From NCBI GenBank assembly GCA_028274465.1, contig CM051455.1, forward strand, positions 91,706,365-91,770,364: a DNA stretch of 64,000 nucleotides. The letters run 5' to 3'. The notes under the pieces are model-generated. The model saw only the letters and a list, made by a program, of their open reading frames with translations, searched no databases and was not told where the DNA came from. A program made the position numbers and the translations under genes. This DNA is from Plantago ovata (Eukaryota; Streptophyta; Magnoliopsida; Lamiales; Plantaginaceae). Below are positions 24,116 through 34,721 of the stretch, one piece after another (position 1 is the stretch's first letter; every line of letters starts with the position of its first letter).

Positions 24116-24655
24116 CTACAAACAACAATTAGTATCTTGTACGATGCAAAACAGACCTATGCATATGTAAATATACGAGTGAACGAACGAGTAATATTCT
24201 CAAAAATCCTACTCCTCAAAAACCCAAAGCCTAGTCTAGCTAATTCATTACGCAACATATCAATGTAACTACTACAATAACATATCGCATTATGCTCTTG
24301 CTAACAACAAATGCCTTGAATCACAAGGTTCAATCCATACCATAAAAATCAAAAATCTAGCACAAATCCTCAAATTCATCATTCATACATTCTATCAATA
24401 CATCCATCAATATCATATCAATAAACACATGTTTAAGCATGGAATGAAAGTAAGAGAAACATTTCCCTAACAAGACATATATCATCCAATTAGCAAAAAT
24501 CTCAAATCATCAAACCAAGACTAATTGAACATGTAATTGACAATGAATAACGAATCTAATCACATAAAACATCAAACCATACATCATACAAGCCTAATTG
24601 AAGCATAAATCAAAAAGTCCCCAAATTGTAAAAATTAGGGTTCATGTGCTAATAC
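24116..24655 (-). other. Candidate 5' intron before ORF2 (element H)
   Basis: Donor TTGAG|GTATT at 24656/24655; acceptor TTTGTAG|GAATC with AG at 24117-24116; TACTAAT at 24134-24128. The ORF2 ATG follows five bases after the AG. It is AT-rich and 540 bp. The branch-to-AG distance (about 12 bases) is short for a plant intron, which lowers confidence. Confidence 0.5.
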
Positions 24656-24860
24656 CTCAAATCCGGAAATTGAATGAGCTAGGAAGAAATTTGTTCGGAT
24701 AGAAAGATAGAGCACGTAACGGGCTTCGAAAGAAGCTAAAGAACACACAAAATGATGGAGAGATGAAGAAGTTATGAAGATTTGAAGTTATTTTGAATAT
24801 GGAGGAAATTTTGAAGTTTGGAAGATAAAAATGGAGGAAAATGGGGGTTTGGGGAAGAAA

Positions 24861-24955
24861 CCCCCGTGCGGGGCGAACCGCCCCGAACGTCAGGAGCGCG
24901 CGCGCGCGCTCTGGTCGTGGGGCGATTCGCCCCACACGTGGGGCGATTCGCCCCC
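24861..24955. repeat. GC palindrome array and CG run in the H leader
   Basis: GGGGCGAACCGCCCC and GGGGCGATTCGCCCC palindromes flank AGCGCGCGCGCGCGCT (24895-24910), a 16-bp alternating purine-pyrimidine palindrome. In sense order the array comes first, then a CT-rich leader, the splice donor and ORF2. Confidence 0.75.
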
Positions 24956-25258
24956 CACTCCTAGGTGGGAGATGAATATTTTTTGAAATAAAAATGCGGT
25001 TTTAGTCCCCGGAAAATCATTTTCCTCAAAAAATCACTCGAAAAGTCGCACTTGAACACAACATAAGCACATACGACACAGGACCGAACAAATTCACATA
25101 TGAAAAGCAAATTTTTCAAGTATGAATGCATGCAATAAAGCGGTAAAGAAAGCGATAAAAACCCCGGGTTGCCTCCCGGATAGCGCCATTGTTTAAAGTC
25201 TCTGACTCGACTCCTATCTTCGCCTATCTTTTCCTTCTGAGGGTACTAGACTTCCCCT

Positions 25259-27391
25259 TCACGAGTCTCCTTCCCGTGCCTCGATCCTGCGAATAAGAGT
25301 GAACATAGACGTTAAGACCACTATAATCATAGTGTTAGAAGTACCAGGTGGATCAGGTGGATCAGGCGGATCAGATATGGCGTGCAACACATGTTGCTTG
25401 CCATCCACTTCAATAGTGCAGGTTCTTTGGTAGATGTCCATCACGGAGCGCAGCTTAGTCAAGAATGTTCGTCCTAAGAGTATGACATCCCCCGTTCCTG
25501 GTGCTGACGCCGGCATAATTACAAAATCGGTGTAGACATAAGCTTCACCAATTTTGACTAATACATTCTTCACAACGCCTTCGGGTTTCACTAGGGATCC
25601 ATCCGCCAGTTGCACAATAGCCTTATGCACAGTTAGTTCTCCAAGGTTACTCTTCTCGAAAACATTCAAAGGGAGAACATTAGAGTAGGATCCTGTGTCC
25701 AGTGTGGCTGGGACATCGTCAAGTTCCCCAATCCCGACCTTAACATCGAAACTTTGAGGGAGTGGCTCGGGATCCTCTTGCTCCTCTTTACTTTTGTTAG
25801 TACCAAGGTCCTTCTCTTCGTCTTCGGCTTGTGGGGGCATTTCCCTTTTGCAACTCTCGCACTTAGCAACCTTCTTGATGGTGATTTCAACAGGTAGATC
25901 ACCCACTAAGTTAATGGACAACGACTTCTCAGTGTTGCTAGGCAGTTTGCCTTGCTCCCTACTTGCTCCTCGGTCGATCAACTTTTGCATCTTTTGATGG
26001 GAAAGCCTAGTGCTCTCTTCCAACCTATCGAGCCTTTCCCTAGTCTTCTCAGAATCTTCGTCATAACGTTTGAGAAAACTTTGTGTGTGATCGACCATCT
26101 TTTGGAAGTTCTCCATCAGTTGAGCCGACTTCGACTTCGGTGGCTCTTTTGGAGCGGGGTTTTCGCAGTGATCATTACCATAGTTCAGCCTACTACGGTC
26201 TTGGTTAGGTCCATAAGTTTGGTTAGCCGGTGCATATACTTGATTGTTACGGTATCCTCTTCTCCAAAATCCACCTCGAGGGTTCTTACCGTCTTGTCCG
26301 TAGCTAACTTCTTGAGTGCCAAACTCCGTAGCAAAGGCTTCTTCTTCGCCTCCTCGAGCCCAGTTGCCATCATCGTATGCCAGCTCCGATCTACACATAT
26401 GAGCCCCATGCCCATAGTTCTTGCATATTCGGCATACCTCGTTCGAAATAGTTGTTTCGGTGGCTCTCTTGAGGACTTGCTTCAATTCGTTGGTAAAGCA
26501 CTCGAATTGGTCCCCATTCCCCCTATACATAAGGGCTTCTTGAGTCGGTGGAGCTTCAGGTCCACGTCTCCTAACCATTGCTCTTGGGTCCTTGAACTGC
26601 GAACCCTTAGCAAGCCTTTCGAAAACTGCCCAGACGGCTTCTGCGGTTTCCTCCCAAATATTGCCTCGGCATTGGAAATCCACCACTTGTTGGTTCTCGA
26701 AGGTTAGTCCATTGTAGAAGTGTTGGAATAGGTCAGAAAGTTCAAAACCATGGTGAGGGCACTTGTTCGTGAGCTCTTGGAATCTCTCAAACGCGGTGTA
26801 GATGGTCTCATCATAGTCCTGCTTGAATCCAGTGATCTGCACCTTAAGCGCGGTAGTCAAGGTGTGAGGGAAGTATTTCTCCATGAAAGCTGAAAAAACC
26901 TTTTCCCAAGTGTCCAGCAAGCCTGCTGGTAGAGAACTCAACCATGACATGGCTCTGTCGCCAAGTCCCATAGCAAAAACCTTCATCCTCAACTCATCCA
27001 TTGTTATGTCAGCTCCGGGTCGTGGGAGTTGGTTGACGAAATCATCGATATCGTGCAAGTACCCCATCACATCTTCCCTTGATAAGCCATAGAACCTCGG
27101 AAGTTGTTGGAATGCGTGGTTCTTGATTTCCAGATCTCGGGTTGCAGACGAAAGAACAATCGCCGGTCCCCTCATACGATCCTTGGTGGGTTGAACCCAT
27201 GCCTTCAGTGGTCTACCTTCTGCCATTCCGTCGATTTCCTTGAAGAGACTGAGTAGAGATTCAGAGAAATCGGTTTCCTCTATTTCCTCTAGTGCGGGTC
27301 TTTCAAGTAGTCGCCTTCTCTGGTGGTAGACTCTGTCGATCTCAGCAATTGAATCAGCAAGCGGCATTCCTGTAGAACGTGTATGCGGCAT
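25259..27391 (-). CDS. Athila-type gag-protease of element H, 710 codons
   Basis: This is the least damaged gene of the window. Gag core is about residues 95-245 (PRFYGL, WLSSLP, CPHHGF, FYNGL). The zinc knuckle CX2CX4HX4C is at Cys320, Cys323, His328, Cys333. A Glu/Lys/Arg-rich coiled-coil stretch is at about 425-475 and the retropepsin motif DTGS at 565-568. The protein would form particles that package RNA and cleave itself. The ORF stops after the protease; no RT follows. The last 25 residues differ from those of C and F because of a late 1-base frame change. The start is chosen at MPHTRS, shared with G; C starts MRHTRS at the same place. Confidence 0.88.
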   Translation of the reverse strand: MPHTRSTGMPLADSIAEIDRVYHQRRRLLERPALEEIEETDFSESLLSLFKEIDGMAEGRPLKAWVQPTKDRMRGPAIVLSSATRDLEIKNHAFQQLPRFYGLSREDVMGYLHDIDDFVNQLPRPGADITMDELRMKVFAMGLGDRAMSWLSSLPAGLLDTWEKVFSAFMEKYFPHTLTTALKVQITGFKQDYDETIYTAFERFQELTNKCPHHGFELSDLFQHFYNGLTFENQQVVDFQCRGNIWEETAEAVWAVFERLAKGSQFKDPRAMVRRRGPEAPPTQEALMYRGNGDQFECFTNELKQVLKRATETTISNEVCRICKNYGHGAHMCRSELAYDDGNWARGGEEEAFATEFGTQEVSYGQDGKNPRGGFWRRGYRNNQVYAPANQTYGPNQDRSRLNYGNDHCENPAPKEPPKSKSAQLMENFQKMVDHTQSFLKRYDEDSEKTRERLDRLEESTRLSHQKMQKLIDRGASREQGKLPSNTEKSLSINLVGDLPVEITIKKVAKCESCKREMPPQAEDEEKDLGTNKSKEEQEDPEPLPQSFDVKVGIGELDDVPATLDTGSYSNVLPLNVFEKSNLGELTVHKAIVQLADGSLVKPEGVVKNVLVKIGEAYVYTDFVIMPASAPGTGDVILLGRTFLTKLRSVMDIYQRTCTIEVDGKQHVLHAISDPPDPPDPPGTSNTMIIVVLTSMFTLIRRIEAREGDS

Positions 27392-27516
27392 ACACTATCT
27401 GTAATAGACTAGGAAAGGAGTATCAGAGAGAGATTAAAAAGGAAAACTAAAACTAGTAGAATTAGGAATCTAAAGCTGTAAATATAAACAAATTAAACAG
27501 AAAAAAGGAGTATAGT

Positions 27517-27533
27517 CCCCGGCAACGGCGCCA
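27517..27533 (-). other. Primer binding site (tRNA-Asp), element H
   Basis: CCCCGGCAACGGCGCCA, three bases from the 5' LTR edge, fits the 3' end of plant tRNA-Asp. Confidence 0.88.
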
Positions 27534-27536
27534 ATT

Positions 27537-28818
27537 TGATAAACATGCGGATGTCGTGCTCCGAGTTCACGCAAATAAATTTGTATTTAGCCAAAGACAA
27601 TCCACAACTACAACTAAAACCGTAGTGTAGCAGTAGAATGACTCGAGTGTCGTTCTCTCAGGACTATAACTAGCTTTATCTATTTAACAAGAGAATATAA
27701 ACAGTAGACAGATAGCAAAGGGGGTTTCTAGCAGATAATGGAGATTGGTGATAGTATGGTCCTTCTTAACATAACGGGTCGATAATCATGCATAAATTCC
27801 TCGGTCTTGCATAGAGATCTTTGAATCAATCTAGTGTCCTGTTGCAAATATTAAGCACTACGAAGATAATTGGTCTGACAAGTCAATCACTATTGTCCTA
27901 ATGTGTTCCGTAATTATTCAACACTACGAAGATAATTGGTCTGATGGTCGACAAGTGTGCAATTGTGCATAATAATTAATACAACATACGAGAATTTAGG
28001 TTGTGCCTGATAAACGAAATAAAGCAATGACACGGAGTATAATGCGCGATATAGCCATTAGCATGATTATCTACCCTTCGCTAAAAATTCACATACTACC
28101 ACCAACGATAAGTTTAGCTACTCATAATAGGCATGCAATCAACAGAAATCATAGAAGAAAACATGTTGAAAGAATATAATAAAATAAGTAAAATAAAACT
28201 GTAAGATACAAAGTTACCGAAGGTTGACAATCTCCGGATGATTGCGATCCTACGAGCTCCAAACTGCTATGAAAAAATATCCCCTAAGCTACGGAACTCC
28301 CAGGACAGGCCCCGGGAAGTTCCTACCTAAAACTATAGAGAGAGGTGAGAAAGTAGGTCTGGAAAGATATGATTTTCGGAGAAAACTGAGCAACTATATA
28401 TAGGCCCCGAAATACTGTGGGGCGGTTCGCCCCTCAAATCGGGCGGTTCACCCGGTGTGGGGCGGTTTGCCCCAGAGAATTTCTCGCGGAATTCCGCGTT
28501 TTTGGATTTCTTCCTCTTTTCGGACTCGGTTTCTAACTTCTAGTAGCCTTCTAACCTCCAGATTCGGCCCCTAGACTTCAAATCCTATCCGGAAACCTTC
28601 AGATACTCCAAATAGGCTTCTGGAACACCAATTCCTTGTCAACTTCAATATAATTGTCCGGAAATCTTCGAATTTCAACCAAAACCTGTAAAATAAAATC
28701 TAAAGGGAAACGTGAAACTATTCTAATAAAATGCATTAAAATATAGCTAAATTAACATAGAGGATAGCTAAAATAGGTGAAAAAGACTCGAATGAAAGTG
28801 TAAAATACACATTCATCA
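27537..28818 (-). repeat. 5' LTR of element H (1,282 bp)
   Basis: It starts TGATAAAC (one base off the usual TGATGAAC) and ends ATTCATCA. It is closely similar to the left LTR; the main differences are indels in the GC palindrome array (28416-28476). TATATATA is at 28395-28402. Confidence 0.9.
28395..28402 (-). promoter_or_regulatory. LTR TATA box, element H
   Basis: TATATATA beside the palindrome array; as the 5' LTR copy it would drive the genomic RNA leftward through gag. Confidence 0.7.
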
Positions 28819-29672
28819 CCGGGCGGTTCGCCCGGGATGTGGGGCGGTTCGCCCCACACCAGGCGGTTCGCCCGGTGTCTGGGACGACTCGCCCCACGCG
28901 TTCCGACCTCCTATATATAGTTGCCAGTTTTTTCTACGTTTTTCATACTTTCTCAGACCTTTTTTCATACCTTTCACATTAGTTTTAGATAGGAATTCTC
29001 CAGAGCCTTTTCTGGGATTTCTTAGCATTAGGAGACTATTTTTCTTATCAATTTGGAGCTTGTGAGTTCGCGATTCTTCGGATATTGACAACCTTCGTCG
29101 GTAACATTGCATCTCACGATTTTTCTATTTATATTTATATCTTTCAACATGTTTTCATTCAATCTTTCTTTGATTTCTGTTGATTGCATGACATCTATGA
29201 GTAGCTAAATCTATCGTTGGTGATAGTATGTGATTTCTTAGCTAGGGTTCTTAATTATGCATGATGGCTGTAACGCGAATCAGACTTTCAGTTATTGCTT
29301 TATTTCTTTGATCTATGTAAGCCCTCTATCTTCGTAGTGTTGAATTGAACGGAACACATTGGACAATTCATGATCTTAGATTTCTATGCAAAACGATCGG
29401 GTACTTCATGCATGGTTATTAATCTGTTGTGCTTTGAATGATCATACTATCACTAACTTCCATTATCTTTGATAAGACAAATCTGTGCTAAGTCGTTTGT
29501 TGAGTTTATAGTTTAAGTTAAGTTAGATAAAGCTAGTTATAGTCCTTAGAGATCGACACTCGAGGTTATTTTACTGCTACACTACGGTTTCCGTTGTAGT
29601 TGTGAATTGCCTTTGGCTGAAAACAAATTTATTTGATTAATTGAATCTGACAAATTCCAGTTCATCAGCACA

Positions 29673-30484
29673 CACCTTAGGTGCGTTAGCAACAACGAAG
29701 TCCAAACAATTCTGGAGGAAATGCACCAAGGGAGTTGTGGAAACCATTCGGGAGGAAGAGCTTTAGCTCAGAAAATTATCCGCCAAGGATTTTATTGGCC
29801 AACGGTGCGAGAGGACGCAACACAATTTGTACGCAAGTGTGAAGAATGCCAATACTTTGCGACCCCCAATCATGCGCCCGCAAGACCACTCATTCCCGCC
29901 AAGATCACATGCCCCTTCGACACATGGGGAATCGACATAGTCGGACCATTGCCCAAAGGTATCAGACAGAAGAAATTTATCATTGTCGCCGTAGAGTATT
30001 TTAAAAAAAATGGGCAGAGGCGGAATCGGTTTCAGTAATCAGCGAGAAGAAAGTCATGGACTTTGTCTGGAGGAATATTGTGTGTAGGTTTGGCCTACCA
30101 AGGGTCCTTGTGTCCGACAACGGTTCTCAGTTCTCCGGAGCCAAGTTCAACGCATGGTGCAAGAGGATGAAGATCGAAAGGCACTTTACTTCAGTGGGAT
30201 ATCCCCAAGCTAATGGCCAAACCGAGTCCACCAACAAGACGCTCGTGAGGAGCTTGAAGAAAAGGTTTTCAGCGTACCAAGGAAGTTGGGTCGAGCAACT
30301 CGATGGCGTCCTCTGGGCCTATCGCACTACTTCAAAGACAGCTACAAGGGAAACTCCATTCTCCCTTGTCTATGGTTTGGAAGCAGTAATCCCGACCGAG
30401 ATTGTGCAAGAGACATTGAGAATTCAAGGCTACCAACCGGAGGACAACCATGAAGCAAGAATGTTCGACCTTGATTTGACGTAA
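29673..30484 (+). pseudogene. T integrase (3' part of pol)
   Basis: The reading frame resumes right after the S target duplication. It has the zinc-binding His/His/Cys/Cys pattern (HQGSCGNH...CEEC), then the catalytic triad: Asp in GIDIVGP, Asp in SDNGSQF and Glu in GQTEST. An 8-A run at 30003-30010 shifts the frame; the second half is open from about 30011 to 30484. It would join element DNA to the host genome. No chromodomain is seen after it. Confidence 0.85.
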
Positions 30485-31721
30485 ATTCAATCACGAGCGC
30501 CATTTTTTCTTTCCTTCGAAAGGTAGATATAATATCACGAAAGGCAACACAAAAATGCGAAACTAGATAAGGATTCCAAAGGAAAGAAAAAATGGTCGAA
30601 AGGCAAAAAATTCTTATCTTCTCAGTTTTTCAAGACAAGAAAAAGATGTCTTGGGAAAATTTTTTGAGAAGTTATCAAGTCGGAGGTCTCCGGACACAAA
30701 TGGTCCGAAGACCGCTCCTCGGCAAACTTTAAAATGGTTCGAGGACCACAACTAGTCCGACGATCACAATTTCTCTGGGGATTTTTGAAGAAGAAAAATT
30801 TAAGGGAGAAAAAGTGTGCTCGACGGCAGACTGAATCACCTAAGGGCCGACTACGGTGTCGATTACCCTTTCTCGACTAGCAGGCGTTGTAAAGCGTCCG
30901 AAGGCATCAAGGGGTTGATGCCCCCGACTAGCATGATTCCATACTTGAAAAATTTTTGTGAAGTTCTTCGCAAACGTGATGCGCCCGACTAGCAAAGAAG
31001 GTCGACCAACAAGGCGTCCGATTAGCGAATTTCTTTACTTAGGGAATTTTGAAAAAATGAAGAAGAGGCCACGACAAGCCTCTAAGCGTCGTGAAGCACG
31101 AAAAATGTAAAGTTGGTCCGACTACGCATAAAGCCTAAAGGTCCGACTAACCACTGAGACGATCCAAGTACGTGAAGTAAAAGCTATATTGCATGCGTCC
31201 GACGACCCATACTTAGAATTTTTGCTAATTACAATGAAGGAGAAACAAGTACCTGCAGAAGCATCTTATGAATACATGCATAATGCTTCGTGATACGACA
31301 AAGTTAGAGATGAAGAATGCAAGGAGAAAAGTGACATAAAAGAGCGATTAGCATAAGGCCTCGTCGGGCAAAAGGAAGAGCATAGTTGATTTACAAAAGA
31401 TATGCACCCAACTGAGCGGGGCATAAAAAAGAGCTCTCCCGAGCACTTCAAAGGGCTGAATGAGTTAAGCAAAAAGTAAATTGTTCGACTAGCAAAACAA
31501 AAAACTTGTCAATTTTTACAAGTTCTACCGAGCATACTCGGCCTTCAACCTGAACGACTACGAGACTGATCGGGCGACTTGGGAGGAGATCTCTGAGCAT
31601 CTTGTCCTTCACCCTCACGAGGACCCTCCTTGGCCAGTTGACTGCCACCTCCTGAAGCTTGACTCACCCCTCCTGCTCGACTAGAACCTGAGCCCGCCGC
31701 ACGCCTTTCTGCCTCAAGAGT
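30485..31721. other. T non-coding span between integrase and antisense ORF
   Basis: No gene seen on either strand. It contains many copies of short words such as CCGACTAGC and GTCCGA, which also occur in the T 3' LTR (CCCTACTAGCATG) and the antisense ORF surroundings. Confidence 0.55.
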
Positions 31722-34688
31722 CTATCGGAACTTGATAACCTCGGGCTCCTCCAAAGTGTAATCACGGCCGAGGAAGAGACCAGGAAGGGCTAGCCACCTA
31801 GTGTTGCAATGACCGCACTTGTCAAACGACTCGAGTATCCCAACACGCAACACCTCGGGCACCCAAGAAGGAAGCAGGCCGACCTTCGCAGGGTAAGGCA
31901 CTTTAGGATTAGCCACCAAAGCTCCAAACTCACAAGCCTTGTGCTCGGCATCGGACACTATCCGATCAGGGTAGTCGGAGAAGTCACCATTCTTGTTGTC
32001 CTGCTGTCGAAGTCCGTGGCCAATAATCCCTTAACCTTCAGCTGATCGAGGACCGAGTAGAACCCCTCCTCGCGCGTAGCTTCCTTTGTCTCCGGCATCT
32101 TCAAGCGGTACGAGGCAGACTCATAGAAAGCCTTGGCACCCTCGTACTGAGTATCCTTGAGGTACCCGAGGACAGCATCCTTGAAGCGGACCATCTTGAT
32201 GGGAAGGTTGTTCCAAGCATCCTTCCATGCCTTCATCTGCCTCTGAACCTTAGCGTTGTCGGCCTCCATACTCACCACCTTGGCCTTCTCGACCCGCAGC
32301 TCATCTTCCAGCGCCCGAGCACGGATGTTTGCTTCCTGAACTTGGAGGTGCAAGTTAGCAACCTCCTCCGGAGCACCCTTGTCGGCTGCAAGGTTTCCAA
32401 TGGCACCAACAATGACGGCAAGCTACAAAAAATAAGAACATAGGTCCGAGGACCGTTATGAGTTAACAAAGGCGCGAGGAGCATTACTTAGTAACTTTTT
32501 GGAATAAAAACAAGCGTTTAAAGCTTGCCTTGTGCGAGACCTAACTCAGCTCGTGTGCCCGATTAAGCTCGTCGAGCGCCATGATCCGGTTAACCTCGCC
32601 GGTGAGATCCTCATCAGTGGTGATCTCTTTTTCTTTGTCCTTATTCTTGCGGGGCTTTTTGGTCGCTCGAAAACCCTCGTCATCGGAGCTCCTCTTGCTT
32701 TTCTTGGACTTTTTGTCGTCCTTAGGCTTATCATCGACCTTCTTAGTCTGAGGAAGAGCCATCTCCAGAGGGAGCTCGCCCTCCCGCTCCAAACGAGCCA
32801 TTTCGTCCTTGTGGACAGAAGCATTGCGAGGAGGTTCACAAGAAAGCTTGGAAGGAGAATTCATGACGAGCTTGCGCTAAGCGGAGCGCTGCCTTCTCCC
32901 AGCGTCGAGCGTCTCAGACATGATCCACTTAAGCCAATAGTCTGCAAAGAAAAATAAGATTAGTGCGCGAGTACACAAAGGTCCGAGGACCAAATAAAAA
33001 CACAAAGGAGAAACGAGCAAAGGAAAGCAAAATTAACTAAGTATGGAAAGGCATCTAACACATGCTACTCGAGCAAAAGCAAAAGAAAGGTGGCTTACGG
33101 TAGTCCTTAAAACAACAGTACACGGGCTCGGTGAAATTTTCCAAGTAAGGCAAAGGTTGAAGATTCTAGGCCCAATAGAAGTATCTTTTGGGGTTCGGAA
33201 GCAAGTTCTTTATTTGGTATCGGACCGCCCAAGGAGACATTTCAGTGGCGTTTGACTTACCGACCGAAGTACCTCGGAATAAATTTTTGGAAACACCTCA
33301 ATCCAACTGCTCGTCGGTCATGTCGGGTTGTCGCGCCTTGCGAACATAAAAATAGTGTGACCACCACCGGCACCCGATCGAGGATGGAGCCTCCTTGAGA
33401 AACGCAAAGCCCGGCCTAGTAGAGAAAAAATAAAAGTGTGGGTTCCCCGGGCTAACCGACACTCAGAAAAGTTGTATAAAGGTCGAGTAATTCACGGGGA
33501 TTCTCGGATATGGCAGAATACCCCATAGAAAACTAAAGTGCCGAGCGAGCTCGGAATTATTTGAGCCGGAGCGAGGCCGAGGTCGTTGAAAAGGTCGCGG
33601 AAAGCATCACAAAAAGGCATCCACCACCCTCGCTCGAAAGACAGTGTGTGAACGGACATGTACCCGGGCGGCGGGTTGTAGAATGTCTGGTCGGGATATG
33701 GGAAGAGTATCTCAATTTTGGACTCGGGCAAGGAGCAAATCCATCTAAGATGAGGAATTTCTTCCTCAGTAATGGTAGTCGCCACAGTAGGGATATCACC
33801 GTCCTCGTTCAGCTTGCCGTTAGGATCCGGATGGTGACAATCCGAAACCGGCCGAGTAAACTTGGCGTCCTAGGAAGCAGCGCCCCTCGGACGACCATCC
33901 TTGGCAAACTTAGGAGGGATTGGTTCTCCTTTTCTTCTCCTTTTCCTCCTCGGAGCGGATCGCGAAGTCCCAACGTCCTCGGACGCTGACACCTGATTGG
34001 CAGCCTCGCGCTCTTCCTCTTCCTCGCCTTCTTCAGTCTCAGGCGGCACATCCTCTTGGTCCAGACTCCTCTTAGATTTTCCATCGGACACCTCCAGAGA
34101 AAGGTCATCTTGGGCCCCAAAGACAGAGTCACTATCTTCATTCTGCACGTAAGGTGCAGGCTTATTCCTGCTCGGACCGGCCTCGTCAGTATTTGTGGGC
34201 GGCCGATGAATCTCGTCATCGGACAAGAGGGTTACCACCCTCTTATAGTAACCCTGAGGCAAATATCTCATGGGGCTCGGACTTCCAACTCTACCAGAAG
34301 AAGATTTTCCATCAATTTGTAGAATCTCAGGATTTTCGACCGCGAGTACATCCTCCTCAAAGGCATCGACCCGGGGCTCTAAAGGGTTAAACCGACCACC
34401 TACCCGGTAATCGTGCCCGAGAATCCCAGCAATAGCGTTCATCATCTCGGGCGGAACGTTGTGCGCGGCGCCCTCCTCGACCTCATCATTTATGAAAGAA
34501 TCGTCTAAATCATACTCGTTTCTAGGCCCCCGCGACCAAGCGACTAGCCTATCCCCTGGAGGGGTACTCACAACCTTTTCTTCCTCCACGGGCAACTCGT
34601 TATCCAGAAAGCTTGCGGACAATGAACTCCTGCTGTCCGCATACCCACGTCCCTCGGACATGTTCTCGCTATCGCTCCTCTCGGACAT
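31722..34688 (-). pseudogene. Antisense ORF of element T (gypsy-type transposon domain)
   Basis: It runs opposite to pol, between integrase and the 3' LTR, the position of the antisense extra ORF known in Tat elements. The N-terminal part (34688-33873) is acidic and Ser-rich and ends in an Arg/Lys-rich stretch. After an in-frame TAG at 33870 the same frame continues with a domain resembling Pfam putative gypsy type transposon (PPPGYMSVHTLSFERGWWMP, then LGLAPAQIIPSSL); after a further frame change WWSHYFYVRK follows. A spliced part codes for a Lys-rich linker (32864-32541), then a coiled-coil segment (32353-31958) and a C-terminal tail. Stops and frame changes break it. The function is unknown. 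Confidence 0.7.
32942..33098 (-). other. Candidate intron in the T antisense ORF
   Basis: Donor ACC|GTAAG at 33099/33098 and acceptor TTTCTTTGCAG|ACT with AG at 32943-32942, 157 bp. Both sites fit plant consensus and the acceptor has a good pyrimidine tract. A second acceptor, TTTTTTGTAG at 32424-32423, pairs plausibly with an AAG|GCAAGC donor near 32528 (GC-AG type), less surely. Confidence 0.55.
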
Positions 34689-34721
34689 CCTAAACAAAGG
34701 AAGAGGAAAAGCATCAATCAA

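Larger units (their letters stand above)
19954..28818 (-). mobile_element. Complete Athila-like element H (gag-PR plus ORF2, no pol)
   Basis: Two LTRs (19954-21250 and 27537-28818), primer site, gag-protease, leader with intron, ORF2, 3' module and polypurine tract are all present in minus orientation. The 5-bp target duplication CCGGG flanks it at 19949-19953 and 28819-28823, inside solo LTR S. There is no room for RT, RNase H or integrase: gag-PR ends at 25259 and ORF2 starts at 24110. It is non-autonomous, yet the internal order is undamaged. Confidence 0.9.
19594..29667 (+). mobile_element. Solo LTR S in T pol, itself holding element H
   Basis: The LTR halves 19594-19953 and 28824-29667 together make about 1.2 kb, the length of the E LTR, with ends TGATGGAC and GTTCATCA. 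GCACA at 19589-19593 and 29668-29672 is a perfect target duplication. No internal sequence of S remains, so its two LTRs recombined to one. It carries GC palindromes at 28824-28901 and TATATATA at 28912-28919. The pol frame of T resumes correctly after one duplication copy. Confidence 0.9.

Noticed and set aside
19594..29667. One element with four LTRs
   Set aside because: Two separate perfect target duplications and opposite orientation show a solo LTR (plus) holding a complete element (minus).
31809..32045. Plus-strand ORFs opposite the T antisense gene (also 32532-32957, 33043-33255, 33561-33989)
   Set aside because: Mirror images of the minus-strand coding sequence without recognisable domains.
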